From assembly GCF_002014825.1 (NCBI RefSeq), contig NZ_MUYU01000002.1, positions 3,636-67,635 of the forward strand: a stretch of DNA of 64,000 nucleotides. The letters are read 5' to 3'. Position numbers and translations under genes: made by a program. The notes under the pieces are model-generated. The model searched no databases. It had not been told where the DNA came from and was given only the letters and a program-made list of their open reading frames with translations. Numbering within the stretch: the stretch's first letter is position 1; the number at the start of each line of letters is the position of its first letter. The DNA is from Moraxella pluranimalium. Its GTDB lineage: Bacteria > Pseudomonadota > Gammaproteobacteria > Pseudomonadales > Moraxellaceae. Positions 1-7,812 of the stretch are shown here, in pieces.

Positions 1-287
1 TGCAGTGCGGTAAATTTATCATCACGCCCTTGAATCAAATGCGTGATACCAAGCTCACGGGCACGACGCTCAACCATCGGCGATGTGCGACCTGTAATGA
101 TGGCAATCTCAATGCCAAAAGATTGTAGCGCCTTGATGCCGACACCATCTTGCACAAAAAATGCTTTGGTTTCAACATCATACGAGTTATAAATAATCTT
201 GCCATCGGATAAAATACCATCAACATCCATGGCAAATAACTTAATCTTTTCGGCTTTTTGTTTGATAGAATCGGTTAATTGCATCAT
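1..287 (-). CDS. kdsC: KdsC, 3-deoxy-D-manno-octulosonate 8-phosphate phosphatase (partial, N-terminal part)
   Basis: This is the N-terminal ~95 residues of a HAD-superfamily phosphatase; the rest lies beyond position 1. KdsC removes the phosphate from Kdo-8-phosphate in the cytoplasm, giving Kdo for the LPS/LOS inner core. HAD motif I is visible as DVDGILSDG (about residues 21-29), where the first Asp is the family's nucleophile, followed by the typical KAFFVQDGVGIKAL and IAIITGR (motif II) stretches. Two ATG codons lie in tandem (287 and 284), so the exact start is ambiguous by one codon. The gene begins directly after the kdsD stop codon (TAAATGATG), so the two Kdo genes are almost certainly cotranscribed and translationally coupled. 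Confidence 0.93.
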   Translation of the reverse strand, partial: MMQLTDSIKQKAEKIKLFAMDVDGILSDGKIIYNSYDVETKAFFVQDGVGIKALQSFGIEIAIITGRTSPMVERRARELGITHLIQGRDDKFTAL

Positions 288-1265
288 TTAGCTTACCCCT
301 GCTTTTAGCAAATCATGAATACTAATTACGCCAATCAGTCGTTCATCATCTAGCACGAGTAGTTGACTGATGGCATTTTCGTTCATCACAGTCAGCGCAT
401 CTGATGCACGCATTTGGCTTGTGGTGCTTTTTGGTGTTTTGGTCATCAGCTGTCCAATTTGTGCGGACAAATCGGTATTTTGCGCAAGCTTACGGCGTAA
501 ATCGCCATCGGTAAAAATCCCCACCACTTTATCCGCATCATCAACAACGACCGCAAGACCTAGACGACCACCTGTCATCACTAGCAAGGTATCATTGAGA
601 CTCGCTGTATCTTTGATAATAGGCAGATTTTCTGTATGCATCACATCTTGGACACGGGTCAATAATTTGCGCCCCAAAGCGCCAGCAGGATGCGACAAGG
701 CAAAATCATTACTGGTAAAACCACGAGCGTGCAGTAGCGCCACCGCAAGCGCATCGCCGAGCGCCAAAGTTGCTGTTGTGGATGATGTCGGTGCAAGCCC
801 AAGCGGACAGGCTTCTTCGGAGCGACCAAGCGTCAAAGCAATATCCGCCGACTTTGGCAATACGCCACGCTTATCACGGCTGATGCTGATGAGCGGAATG
901 CCAAGTTGCTTGACCACAGGCAATAGCATACGGATTTCGTCAGACTCGCCCGAATTTGAGATGGCAATCAGCACATCCCCCTTGACCAGCATCCCCAAAT
1001 CGCCATGCCCCGCTTCGCCCGGATGCATAAAAAACGCCGGCGTCCCCGTTGATGCAAAAGTCGCCGCAATTTTACGCCCGATATGACCTGACTTACCCAT
1101 ACCCGTCACCACCACACGACCCGAGCACGCCAAAATCGCTTGGCAAGCTTGGGTAAATCGCTCATCAAGCTCGCCAATCAATAAATCTAGGGCTTTTTGT
1201 TCAGTGCGAATGGCATTGATACCATCTTGGATAAAATCCGTCATCACAGGGGCTGTATCTGTCAT
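288..1265 (-). CDS. kdsD: KdsD, arabinose-5-phosphate isomerase
   Basis: KdsD interconverts ribulose-5-phosphate and arabinose-5-phosphate, the first committed step to Kdo for lipid A/core assembly. The protein has an N-terminal SIS sugar-isomerase domain (VVVTGMGKSGHIGRKIA, then ISNSGESDEI) in its first ~190 residues and two C-terminal CBS domains (QDVMHTENLP... and QLMTKTPKS...). This is the standard architecture, and the length (325 residues from the ATG at 1265) matches E. coli KdsD closely. The frame stays open upstream to a TTG at 1286, but I prefer the ATG because its length fits the family; no strong ribosome-binding site decides it. kdsC follows with no gap. The preceding region (1266-1459) holds the hfq terminator and probably the promoter. 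Confidence 0.95.
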   Translation of the reverse strand: MTDTAPVMTDFIQDGINAIRTEQKALDLLIGELDERFTQACQAILACSGRVVVTGMGKSGHIGRKIAATFASTGTPAFFMHPGEAGHGDLGMLVKGDVLIAISNSGESDEIRMLLPVVKQLGIPLISISRDKRGVLPKSADIALTLGRSEEACPLGLAPTSSTTATLALGDALAVALLHARGFTSNDFALSHPAGALGRKLLTRVQDVMHTENLPIIKDTASLNDTLLVMTGGRLGLAVVVDDADKVVGIFTDGDLRRKLAQNTDLSAQIGQLMTKTPKSTTSQMRASDALTVMNENAISQLLVLDDERLIGVISIHDLLKAGVS

Positions 1266-1387
1266 AATTGCTTGATATTCATTCAATTAAAAACTGTATG
1301 ATAGCATATTTTGCGTGTAGATTGATGGCTATTTTGGCAAATTTTTCGTCCTGATAACCAAATTTTACATTTGCTCAAAAATCAAAA

Positions 1388-1424
1388 AAACTTGCAAACA
1401 GAATTTTGAATCCATTTGCAAGTT
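1388..1424 (-). terminator. Intrinsic terminator of hfq
   Basis: A 9-bp perfect stem (ACTTGCAAA at 1390-1398 with TTTGCAAGT at 1415-1423) is followed on the minus strand by a run of seven T. It lies 36 bp past the hfq stop and before kdsD. Confidence 0.75.
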
Positions 1425-1459
1425 AATGTAAGACCGTGAGACAATCAAGTCAGTGATTA

Positions 1460-2092
1460 TCAACTTTCGTAATCTTCATCGTCAAATTTGGCGTCCGCTT
1501 TGGCATCAAAGCCTTGGCGATTAAAACTGCGTGTGTCATTATTTTCAAATGACTTACCATCAAAGCCACGCTCTTCAAAGCCTTGACGGTCAAAGCCTTG
1601 TCGTTCAAAGCCCATACCCGCTGATGGTGTACGCTCAAAGCCTGATTGCATACCGCCCATACCGCCTTGATAACCCATGCTACTACGTTCAAAGCCTTGG
1701 CGTTCAAAGCCTGACTGCGGTGTACGAGTAAAGCCACCTTGTGGACGACTACCGCCTTGATAACCCATGCTACTACGCTCAAAGCCTTGGCGTTCAAAGC
1801 CACCGCCTTGATAAGTGCCGCTGGTCATCACGCCAATATTACCCCCTTGATAACCGCCCGATACCGGTGCAGAACCCCCTTCGGTACGTGGGTTGCGTGT
1901 TGGTACGACGGTTGAAATGGCGTGCTTATACACCATTTGGCTAACGGTGTTTTTTAGCAATACGACATATTGGTCAAATGATTCGATTTGACCTTGTAGC
2001 TTGATGCCATTGACCAAAAAAATCGAAACAGGAATACGGTCTTTACGCAAAGCGTTCAAAAATGGGTCTTGCAAGGTTTGTCCTTTTGACAT
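1460..2092 (-). CDS. hfq: Hfq RNA chaperone with long repetitive C-terminal extension
   Basis: Residues 1-70 are the canonical Sm-like core of Hfq: [20 protein letters not shown] (Sm1), [18 protein letters not shown], then the Sm2 YKHAIST motif. Hfq forms a hexamer that pairs small RNAs with mRNAs. The start is set by a GGAGAG ribosome-binding site six bases before the ATG at 2092; the frame runs upstream without support. At 210 residues it is about twice the E. coli length: residues ~75-210 are a Gly/Phe/Gln/Arg-rich tail built from degenerate repeats ([15 protein letters not shown]) and ending in an acidic stretch. Long Gly-rich Hfq tails are known in Moraxellaceae; here the tail also carries a near-perfect DNA repeat (see separate entry). 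It is the last gene of queD-tsaE-miaA-hfq. Confidence 0.97.
   Translation of the reverse strand: MSKGQTLQDPFLNALRKDRIPVSIFLVNGIKLQGQIESFDQYVVLLKNTVSQMVYKHAISTVVPTRNPRTEGGSAPVSGGYQGGNIGVMTSGTYQGGGFERQGFERSSMGYQGGSRPQGGFTRTPQSGFERQGFERSSMGYQGGMGGMQSGFERTPSAGMGFERQGFDRQGFEERGFDGKSFENNDTRSFNRQGFDAKADAKFDDEDYES
1661..1801 (-). repeat. hfq: Near-perfect 51-bp direct repeat inside the hfq tail
   Basis: Positions 1661-1711 and 1751-1801 match at 50 of 51 bases (one T/C difference at 1688/1778). The repeat period is 90 bp, that is 30 codons, so gain or loss of a unit would keep the reading frame. It encodes the peptide [17 protein letters not shown]. Confidence 0.85.
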
Positions 2093-2137
2093 ACGACTCT
2101 CCACATAAAATAGCTCATGCAATGCAAAAGGCTGTGC

Positions 2138-3277
2138 CTACAGTTGGTGCGATTGCAAGAATTGCTTTTGTACTTGTTCTATGCTATCAAATGAAGCTAT
2201 TGTAACATTGGTTATAGTTGGATTATCCATCAAGGCAAGTTGTTTTAGCCAAGTGTATTGGCGTTTTGCTAATTGCCTTGTTGCATATAATGCCTTATTT
2301 TTCATATCTTGACAAGATAAATCCCATAAGTTAATCGGGGTTTTTGTCGATTTTTTTGGAAAATTGGCTGAAATTTCAGCGATGATTTGTTCATCTGTCA
2401 ATTTTGCAAAATTTGATTGATAATACTGATGTATCGTCGGATGATTGACCACGCACTCATGGCGAATACGACACAGATGCTCAAGCACTTGACGATAGCC
2501 CACACAACGCATCGATGGCATATCCGCATCCAGCGTCGGATACTCATTAATCAGTGCAATCACTTCATCCACAAAGCCATCCGCCCACATAATATCCAGC
2601 CTGCGACCGATACGCTCATGCAGCCATGCACGGTCAGGGGTAACAATGATGCCATACCAGTGCCATTTTGGGTCGTGGCTTAGGGCAACTTTTGGGGTGT
2701 TTTGCCAATGGCTCATTGGCTTGCCAGTTTGTAGTAGTACTTCGAGCGCACGGGTGATACGCTGGGTGTCAGATGGCTTTAGCTTTTGGCAGATGATGGG
2801 GTCGTGCGTTTGTAGATAAGCATAAAGCGCGTCGATGCCTTCATCAACTAGCCACTGATTGACTTTTCCACGAACCGACTGGTCGGTTTCTGGTACGCTA
2901 GAAATGCCATCAAACAGCGCCATATAGTACATCATTGTCCCACCGACCAAAAGTGGAATCTTGCCACGATGATGAATCCCATCAATCAGTCGCCCCACAT
3001 CCGCCACAAAATTCGCCACGCTATAAGTCTCGGTCGGTGTGATGATATCCACCAGATGATGGGGAAATTTGGCAAGCTCATCAGCGGTCGGCTTGGCAGT
3101 ACCGATGTCCATACCTTGATAAATCAGCGCACTATCCACCGATATCAGCTCAAATCGCCCTGTCTGATATAGCTCAAATGCCAAATCCGTCTTACCGCTA
3201 GCAGTCGGTGACATCAGACAGACGACGCTATTAGGGCTTAGCATTTGATAAGGCGGTAAAGCAGACTGCACCATCAT
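2138..3277 (-). CDS. miaA: MiaA, tRNA dimethylallyltransferase
   Basis: MiaA adds a dimethylallyl group to A37 of tRNAs reading codons that begin with U. The P-loop (SPTASGKTDLA) is near residue 23, followed by ISVDSALIYQGMDIGTAKP, HHLVDI and VGGTMMYYMALFDG, all signature stretches of the family, and ATRQLAKRQYTWLK near the C-terminus. At 379 residues it is ~60 longer than most MiaA; most of the excess is an insert between VGYRQVLEHL and ATRQLAKRQ. The start overlaps the tsaE stop by 4 bp (ATGA); a second ATG three bases later has better spacing to the AAGGG ribosome-binding site. hfq lies 45 bp downstream, the conserved miaA-hfq order. Confidence 0.96.
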   Translation of the reverse strand: MMVQSALPPYQMLSPNSVVCLMSPTASGKTDLAFELYQTGRFELISVDSALIYQGMDIGTAKPTADELAKFPHHLVDIITPTETYSVANFVADVGRLIDGIHHRGKIPLLVGGTMMYYMALFDGISSVPETDQSVRGKVNQWLVDEGIDALYAYLQTHDPIICQKLKPSDTQRITRALEVLLQTGKPMSHWQNTPKVALSHDPKWHWYGIIVTPDRAWLHERIGRRLDIMWADGFVDEVIALINEYPTLDADMPSMRCVGYRQVLEHLCRIRHECVVNHPTIHQYYQSNFAKLTDEQIIAEISANFPKKSTKTPINLWDLSCQDMKNKALYATRQLAKRQYTWLKQLALMDNPTITNVTIASFDSIEQVQKQFLQSHQL

Positions 3278-3723
3278 ACACCCTTGTGTTGATTGCGATG
3301 GTCGGTGATGGTCACTTGGCGTGTGTCATCGTCAAGCCGTGTCAGATGGATGGTGACATCAGGCGGTGGCAAGATACTATCTGCACGACTCGCCCACTCA
3401 ATGATGACAAGGCTATCAGGCTCATCAAAATATTCGAAAAACCCAATAAAATCAAGCTCTTCAGGGTCATTAAGACGGTATAAGTCCGCATGATAGACAG
3501 GCTTTACACCTGCTTTGGTCATGAGTTGATACGGCTCAACGAGCGTATAAGTCGGGCTTTTGACCGCACCGGTATGCCCCAATGCCTGTAGCCAATAGCG
3601 GGTCAAGGTTGTCTTGCCTGTGCCCAAATCCCCTGACAGCCACACGCTACCTGCGATATCCATCATTGCAAGCTCATGGGCAAGCTTTTGGGTATCTGCT
3701 TCGTTTGCTAAAATGCGCTGCAT
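3274..3723 (-). CDS. tsaE: TsaE, tRNA threonylcarbamoyladenosine biosynthesis ATPase
   Basis: TsaE is the small P-loop ATPase that supports the TsaB-TsaD complex making t6A at position 37 of ANN-decoding tRNAs. The Walker A motif SGDLGTGKTTLTR is at about residues 30-42, followed by the family's SPTYTLVEPYQ and the HADLYRL and IIEWASRA signatures. The length (149 residues) is typical. The ATG lies 2 bp after the queD stop, with AGGTC as the probable ribosome-binding site inside queD, and the stop overlaps the miaA start. The operon therefore links three tRNA-modification genes (queD, tsaE, miaA) and hfq. Confidence 0.95.
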   Translation of the reverse strand: MQRILANEADTQKLAHELAMMDIAGSVWLSGDLGTGKTTLTRYWLQALGHTGAVKSPTYTLVEPYQLMTKAGVKPVYHADLYRLNDPEELDFIGFFEYFDEPDSLVIIEWASRADSILPPPDVTIHLTRLDDDTRQVTITDHRNQHKGV

Positions 3724-3725
3724 GG

Positions 3726-4319
3726 TTATTTGACCTGAAGGCTGACCTGTGGATTATAAAACTTCTCGCCACGCACAAGCTTATCATACATCTGCGGGTC
3801 GCTCCACTCGGCTCTCACTTGCTCGCTAAATTCAAAGTCAGCCAGCTCAAGCTTACCCATTTGCTCATTGGCGACATCATCGCTAAAGCACTGCGCATAG
3901 CCCGTCGCCGTCTCATGGACGATGACCGAATACACCGAGACATCCGCTTCGCCATTTTGCATTTGGGTTTGTTTTAAAATTTCATTGACCCAAAAGTAAA
4001 TCACACGGCTAAACTGCTCAGCCGATGGCGAGACAGGCAGGCTCACCCAGCGCGCGCTAAAGTCTTTGCAAGCCTCAATGTAGCTTGGATCATCTTTATC
4101 CCAAAAGGTGATGGCATGATCAAAGCTGTCGATAATGTCTTTGATATTACCCTTTAATAATCCAAAATCATAGACCATCTGCCCATGATCCAATCGATGC
4201 GCTTCTAAAATCAGCTCGACTTGATAGCTATGCCCATGAATGGAGCGCTTGCAGCGATCCGATGAGCAGTTGCGGACGATGTGAGCATTTTCGAATTTAA
4301 ACAGTTTGCGAATACGCAT
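3726..4319 (-). CDS. queD: QueD-type 6-carboxy-5,6,7,8-tetrahydropterin synthase
   Basis: QueD converts dihydroneopterin triphosphate to 6-carboxytetrahydropterin in the preQ0/queuosine pathway. The family's zinc ligands are visible as FENAH near residue 10 and HGHSY near residue 29, with CSSDRC (candidate catalytic Cys) between them; SFDHAITF and VHETATGYA follow. At 197 residues it is longer than the ~120-residue E. coli protein, with an insert in the middle, so another 6-pyruvoyl-tetrahydropterin-synthase-like role cannot be excluded. The ATG at 4319 has an AAGG ribosome-binding site; the open frame upstream is AT-rich noncoding sequence. It starts the queD-tsaE-miaA-hfq operon. queA and tgt of the same pathway lie at 57.7-60.1 kb. 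Confidence 0.88.
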   Translation of the reverse strand: MRIRKLFKFENAHIVRNCSSDRCKRSIHGHSYQVELILEAHRLDHGQMVYDFGLLKGNIKDIIDSFDHAITFWDKDDPSYIEACKDFSARWVSLPVSPSAEQFSRVIYFWVNEILKQTQMQNGEADVSVYSVIVHETATGYAQCFSDDVANEQMGKLELADFEFSEQVRAEWSDPQMYDKLVRGEKFYNPQVSLQVK

Positions 4320-4395
4320 GGCGTGCCTTTTTATTAGATGAATTTTATATGATGAATTATTTTTATTATAGCATAAAAAGTGGGTTAAAGATGAC

Positions 4396-4428
4396 AAACG
4401 CACTTAAGTTACCCCAAGTGCGTGTTTG
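4396..4428 (-). terminator. Hairpin after the carboxynorspermidine dehydrogenase gene
   Basis: ACGCACTT (4398-4405) pairs with AAGTGCGT (4416-4423) over a 10-base loop, 23 bp past the stop at 4451. The following T run on the minus strand is short, so termination may be partial. Confidence 0.5.
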
Positions 4429-4450
4429 ATTTATCCTAGAATTTCACCGA

Positions 4451-5701
4451 TTATACAGCAAATTCTAGCAAGCGATCGCCATCTTTATCCGTGATACGAG
4501 TTGGCAAGCCCATTTGGTTTAGTAGATTGATAAATGGGCGAGCGTCAAGCTCTTCGACATTGACCATCGTGCCGACATTCCACTCACCAGTGGCAATCAA
4601 AATTGCCGCTGCAACCGGTGGCACGCCTGCGGTATAAGAGATGCCCTGACTGCCGACTTCACTATACGCTTCTTCGTGATCAGCGATGTTATAAATAAAA
4701 ATCTCGCCATCTACGCCGTCTTTTTTGCCTTTGACCTTGTTGCCGATACAGGTTTTACCCTTATAATTTGGCGCAAGGCTCGATGGATCAGGCAGTACAG
4801 CTTTGACCACTTTTAATGGCACAACTTCAAGCCCTTCGGCAGTTTTGACAGGTTGTTCTGACAATAGACCTAAGTTTTTTAGCACGCCAAAGACATTCAT
4901 ATAATGCTCGCCAAAGCCCATCCAAAAACGGATATTTGGCACATTTAGGTTCTTATGCAATGAATGTAGCTCATCATGCCCTGATAGGTAGCTGTTTTGG
5001 ACGCCGACCACAGGCAAATCATCGGTACGCTTGACTTCAAACATCTGATTGGTCTGCCAAGCACGATTTTGCCAAGAATAGACAACACCTGTAAATTCCC
5101 GAAAATTAATCTCAGGGTCAAAATTGGTGGCAAAATATTTGCCATGACTGCCTGCATTGATATCAATAATATCAATATCTGTCACAGTATCTGTGTCAAA
5201 ATACTCAACACCCAAGCGTGCATAAGCATTCACCACACCCGGGTCAAAGCCCACGCCTAAGATCGCTGTTGCCCCTGCTCGTTTAAAGGCATCACGCTTT
5301 TTCCATTCGTAGTTCTCATACCACGGTGGCGCTTCGCAAATCTTGGTCGGATCTTCATAAATCGCCGTATCCAGATAATGCGTACCCGTCTGAATACACG
5401 CATCCATCACGCTCATATTGACAAACGGTGAGCCGACATTGATGACGATTTGGATGTCTGCATTACGGATAAGCTTCGCCACCGCATCGCTATCTAGCGC
5501 ATCCAGTGCGTGCGTGTGCAATACCGCATCCCGCTTAAAACTGCCCTTTTCGGCGACGCTACCAGCGATGGCATCGCATTTTTCTTTGGTGCGTGATGCG
5601 ATATGAATCTCGCCAAACACATCATTTGCCATCGCACATTTGTGCGCTACGACCTGCGCCACACCACCAGCACCAATAATCAAAACATTCGGTTGAGTCA
5701 T
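4451..5701 (-). CDS. Carboxynorspermidine/carboxyspermidine dehydrogenase (saccharopine dehydrogenase family)
   Basis: This 416-residue protein begins with a Rossmann nucleotide-binding motif (NVLIIGAGGVAQVVAHK, residues 4-20) and continues as a saccharopine-dehydrogenase-family reductase (DIQIVINVGSPFVN, TAILGVGFDPGVVNAYA, GVPPVAAAILIATGEW). In the alternative polyamine pathway this enzyme condenses aspartate-semialdehyde with a diamine (putrescine or diaminopropane) to give carboxyspermidine or carboxynorspermidine. The assignment rests on the sequence and on the neighbouring decarboxylase gene nspC, encoded upstream on the same strand. The start at 5701 has a strong AGGAGG ribosome-binding site; the longer open frame to 5752 has none. 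The 205-bp gap to nspC may hold its own promoter. Confidence 0.88.
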   Translation of the reverse strand: MTQPNVLIIGAGGVAQVVAHKCAMANDVFGEIHIASRTKEKCDAIAGSVAEKGSFKRDAVLHTHALDALDSDAVAKLIRNADIQIVINVGSPFVNMSVMDACIQTGTHYLDTAIYEDPTKICEAPPWYENYEWKKRDAFKRAGATAILGVGFDPGVVNAYARLGVEYFDTDTVTDIDIIDINAGSHGKYFATNFDPEINFREFTGVVYSWQNRAWQTNQMFEVKRTDDLPVVGVQNSYLSGHDELHSLHKNLNVPNIRFWMGFGEHYMNVFGVLKNLGLLSEQPVKTAEGLEVVPLKVVKAVLPDPSSLAPNYKGKTCIGNKVKGKKDGVDGEIFIYNIADHEEAYSEVGSQGISYTAGVPPVAAAILIATGEWNVGTMVNVEELDARPFINLLNQMGLPTRITDKDGDRLLEFAV

Positions 5702-5906
5702 GATAAATCCTCCTTTATGCTTAAAAAAATAAGCAAAATCAATATTATGCATGAATTAAAAAGGAAGACTTCAAGGAAAATCCATGCACCCAAAATCCAT
5801 CAATACCTATGCAAACTCATAAGCTTGACAAAGCATAAAATAATAACGAGTATTTGGCGAATTTTCAACCGTTTGATGATGATTTTATGCCAAATATGGA
5901 TAATTT

Positions 5907-7109
5907 TTATGACAGGCTGTTTTTATAATCATCATAATCAAACTGTCGCTGTACGATGACTTCACCGCTTTGACGGATGATGACAATCGATGGCATATCC
6001 ACGCCATTAAACCAGTTTTTCTTAACCATCGTATAGGCAGCGGCATTGCCAAAGGCGACTTTATCACCGATTTGCAGGGGTTTATTCAGCGTATAATCCC
6101 CAAAAATATCCCCCGCTAGGCATGATTTGCCATAGATACGCACCGCCGTCTCATCAGCTGTCACGCCATCAAAATCACCGCCTTTGATGTCATACGCCGT
6201 GTCATTGACATAGGCAAGTGGTGATGACTGACGATAGATAAGCAAATCTAACATATGCGCTTCGATAGATGCATCCACCACCGCCAAAGGCTTGCCATTG
6301 TGCAGTGTATCAAGCACGCTTGTCACCAGCACTGCCCCTTGATGGACGGACGCTTCGCCCGGCTCTAGATAAATCTGCACGCCGTATTTATCGCTAAATT
6401 CTTTGAGACGATTGCTAAATTTTTCTAATGGATAATCAGGGTCGATAAAGTGAATACCGCCACCAAAGCTAATCCACTCTAGACGGTGGAACAGCTTGCC
6501 AAATCGCCCTTCGATATCCGCAAGACTTTGGCTAAATGCTTCAAAATCAGCATTTTCGCAGTTGTTATGAATCATCACACCGCTGATGCTATCTGCCACC
6601 GCCATGATGGCATCAACATCATGCTCACCAAGTCGGCTAAAGGGTCTGGCAGGGTCGGCGATGATGAATGATGAATTGCTTGTTTGTGGATTAAGACGCA
6701 GACCCACAGGGATATTTTTGGCGGCGGCTTTTTTGCCAAAGCGTGCCAATTGATTAAATGAATTAAAAATAATCTTATCGGCATACTCTAGCACTTCATC
6801 AATCTCATGCTCACTATACGCCACACTATAAGCGTGCGTTTCGCCACCAAAGCATTCTTTGCCTAGGCGGACTTCTTTGAGCGATGATGATGTCGTGCCG
6901 TGCAAATAAGGCTTCATCGCATCAAACACGCCCCAAGTGGCAAAGCATTTGAGCGCAAGTAAAGCCTTAGCGCCGCTGGCTTGGCACAGCTTGTCGGTGA
7001 TGATAAGATTGTCAATAATCGCTCGTTCATCAAGTAGATAATACGGCGTGGGAATCTTGGCAAGTGCTTGTTTTTGTTCTGCTGTCAGACGCTCAAAAAA
7101 CTGTGACAT
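5907..7109 (-). CDS. nspC: NspC, carboxynorspermidine/carboxyspermidine decarboxylase
   Basis: NspC is a PLP-dependent decarboxylase of the alanine-racemase-like fold III group and catalyses the last step of the carboxy(nor)spermidine route. The PLP lysine is in LLALKCFATWGVF (K54). HNNCENADF, the glycine loop ISFGGGIHF, YLEPGEASVHQGA and GKSCLAGDIFGDY match the family's cofactor- and substrate-binding stretches. The length (400 residues) is normal. An AGGA ribosome-binding site lies seven bases before the ATG. With the dehydrogenase downstream, the cell has a complete pathway to spermidine or norspermidine that does not need S-adenosylmethionine decarboxylase (pathway knowledge; the product cannot be told from sequence). 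Confidence 0.93.
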   Translation of the reverse strand: MSQFFERLTAEQKQALAKIPTPYYLLDERAIIDNLIITDKLCQASGAKALLALKCFATWGVFDAMKPYLHGTTSSSLKEVRLGKECFGGETHAYSVAYSEHEIDEVLEYADKIIFNSFNQLARFGKKAAAKNIPVGLRLNPQTSNSSFIIADPARPFSRLGEHDVDAIMAVADSISGVMIHNNCENADFEAFSQSLADIEGRFGKLFHRLEWISFGGGIHFIDPDYPLEKFSNRLKEFSDKYGVQIYLEPGEASVHQGAVLVTSVLDTLHNGKPLAVVDASIEAHMLDLLIYRQSSPLAYVNDTAYDIKGGDFDGVTADETAVRIYGKSCLAGDIFGDYTLNKPLQIGDKVAFGNAAAYTMVKKNWFNGVDMPSIVIIRQSGEVIVQRQFDYDDYKNSLS

Positions 7110-7214
7110 AACAAAATCCTGTTTGATGTTTTTAATTGGCTAAGAAATTTTGGGGATAAATGATGGTTATTTTAGCAAAATTTTGGGTGGGAACAAACCG
7201 CTTTTGCTACTTGC

Positions 7215-7811
7215 TCATGCACCATCAGACTCCAATGCAAGTCGACCAAGCACCTGCCGATATGCCATTGCTTTTTTCTCAAGGCTCATCGGATACGCCC
7301 GTGATGATGACGGTAGGCGGTACAAGGTGATGGCTTTATCATTAATCATCAACTCCACCGATTGCCCGACTTTTGGTAATGCTTGATTGGGGTTTAAATA
7401 ACCATCGCATAAAATTTGCGTGGCTTTTTCGCCTGTGGTGATGATGCTTGTGCAATTGGGCAATTTATCCAAAATCTCACCAATATCCATCGGCGTGATA
7501 ACTTCTAAGAATTTATCCGATGCGTTATTTTGCAGGCGTTTGATTTGATAAGCAGTATCGCTAATAGCAATACCCGTATCAGTAAGAAACCGCTCAATTT
7601 TATCCTGATAAAAGCTTTTGTCCGCTGTATTGATAAATTCATCTTTATTATCAAAAAACACCAAGCCCATAATCCGCCAAAAATCATTATTAAAATTGGG
7701 ATAATAAAAGTCCATCTTCCAGCGTACTTGTGGTGGTGGAAAACTGCCCAAAATCAACACTTGGCTATTTGGTGGGGTAAATGGGGATAATGGGTGGGTT
7801 TCGATGGTCAT
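7215..7811 (-). CDS. Uracil-DNA glycosylase-like family protein
   Basis: This 198-residue cytoplasmic protein has the UDG-superfamily fold signature near the N-terminus (VLILGSFPPPQVRWKMDFYY, then FWRIMG) and a C-terminal IITTGEKA and LPSSSRAYPMSLEKKA stretch at the position of the family's second active-site loop. It resembles the DNA-glycosylase-like proteins related to Mug rather than Ung; a true ung lies at 47.1 kb. The catalytic Asp/Asn of motif I (GQDPYH in Ung) is not present in that form, so the activity is uncertain. It starts 1 bp after the uvrB stop, with GGTG as ribosome-binding site, so it is probably cotranscribed with uvrB, which suggests a DNA-repair role. Confidence 0.75.
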   Translation of the reverse strand: MTIETHPLSPFTPPNSQVLILGSFPPPQVRWKMDFYYPNFNNDFWRIMGLVFFDNKDEFINTADKSFYQDKIERFLTDTGIAISDTAYQIKRLQNNASDKFLEVITPMDIGEILDKLPNCTSIITTGEKATQILCDGYLNPNQALPKVGQSVELMINDKAITLYRLPSSSRAYPMSLEKKAMAYRQVLGRLALESDGA

Positions 7812-7812
7812 G

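Noticed and set aside
370..1086. 238-codon open frame on the + strand, antisense to kdsD
   Set aside because: It lies wholly inside the well-supported kdsD gene, has a low-complexity Ser/Thr/Pro-rich translation, and no ribosome-binding site or family motif.
1450..1803. 117-codon frame overlapping hfq in another frame
   Set aside because: Its Ala/Val/Lys repeats are the frame-shifted reading of the hfq tail repeats.
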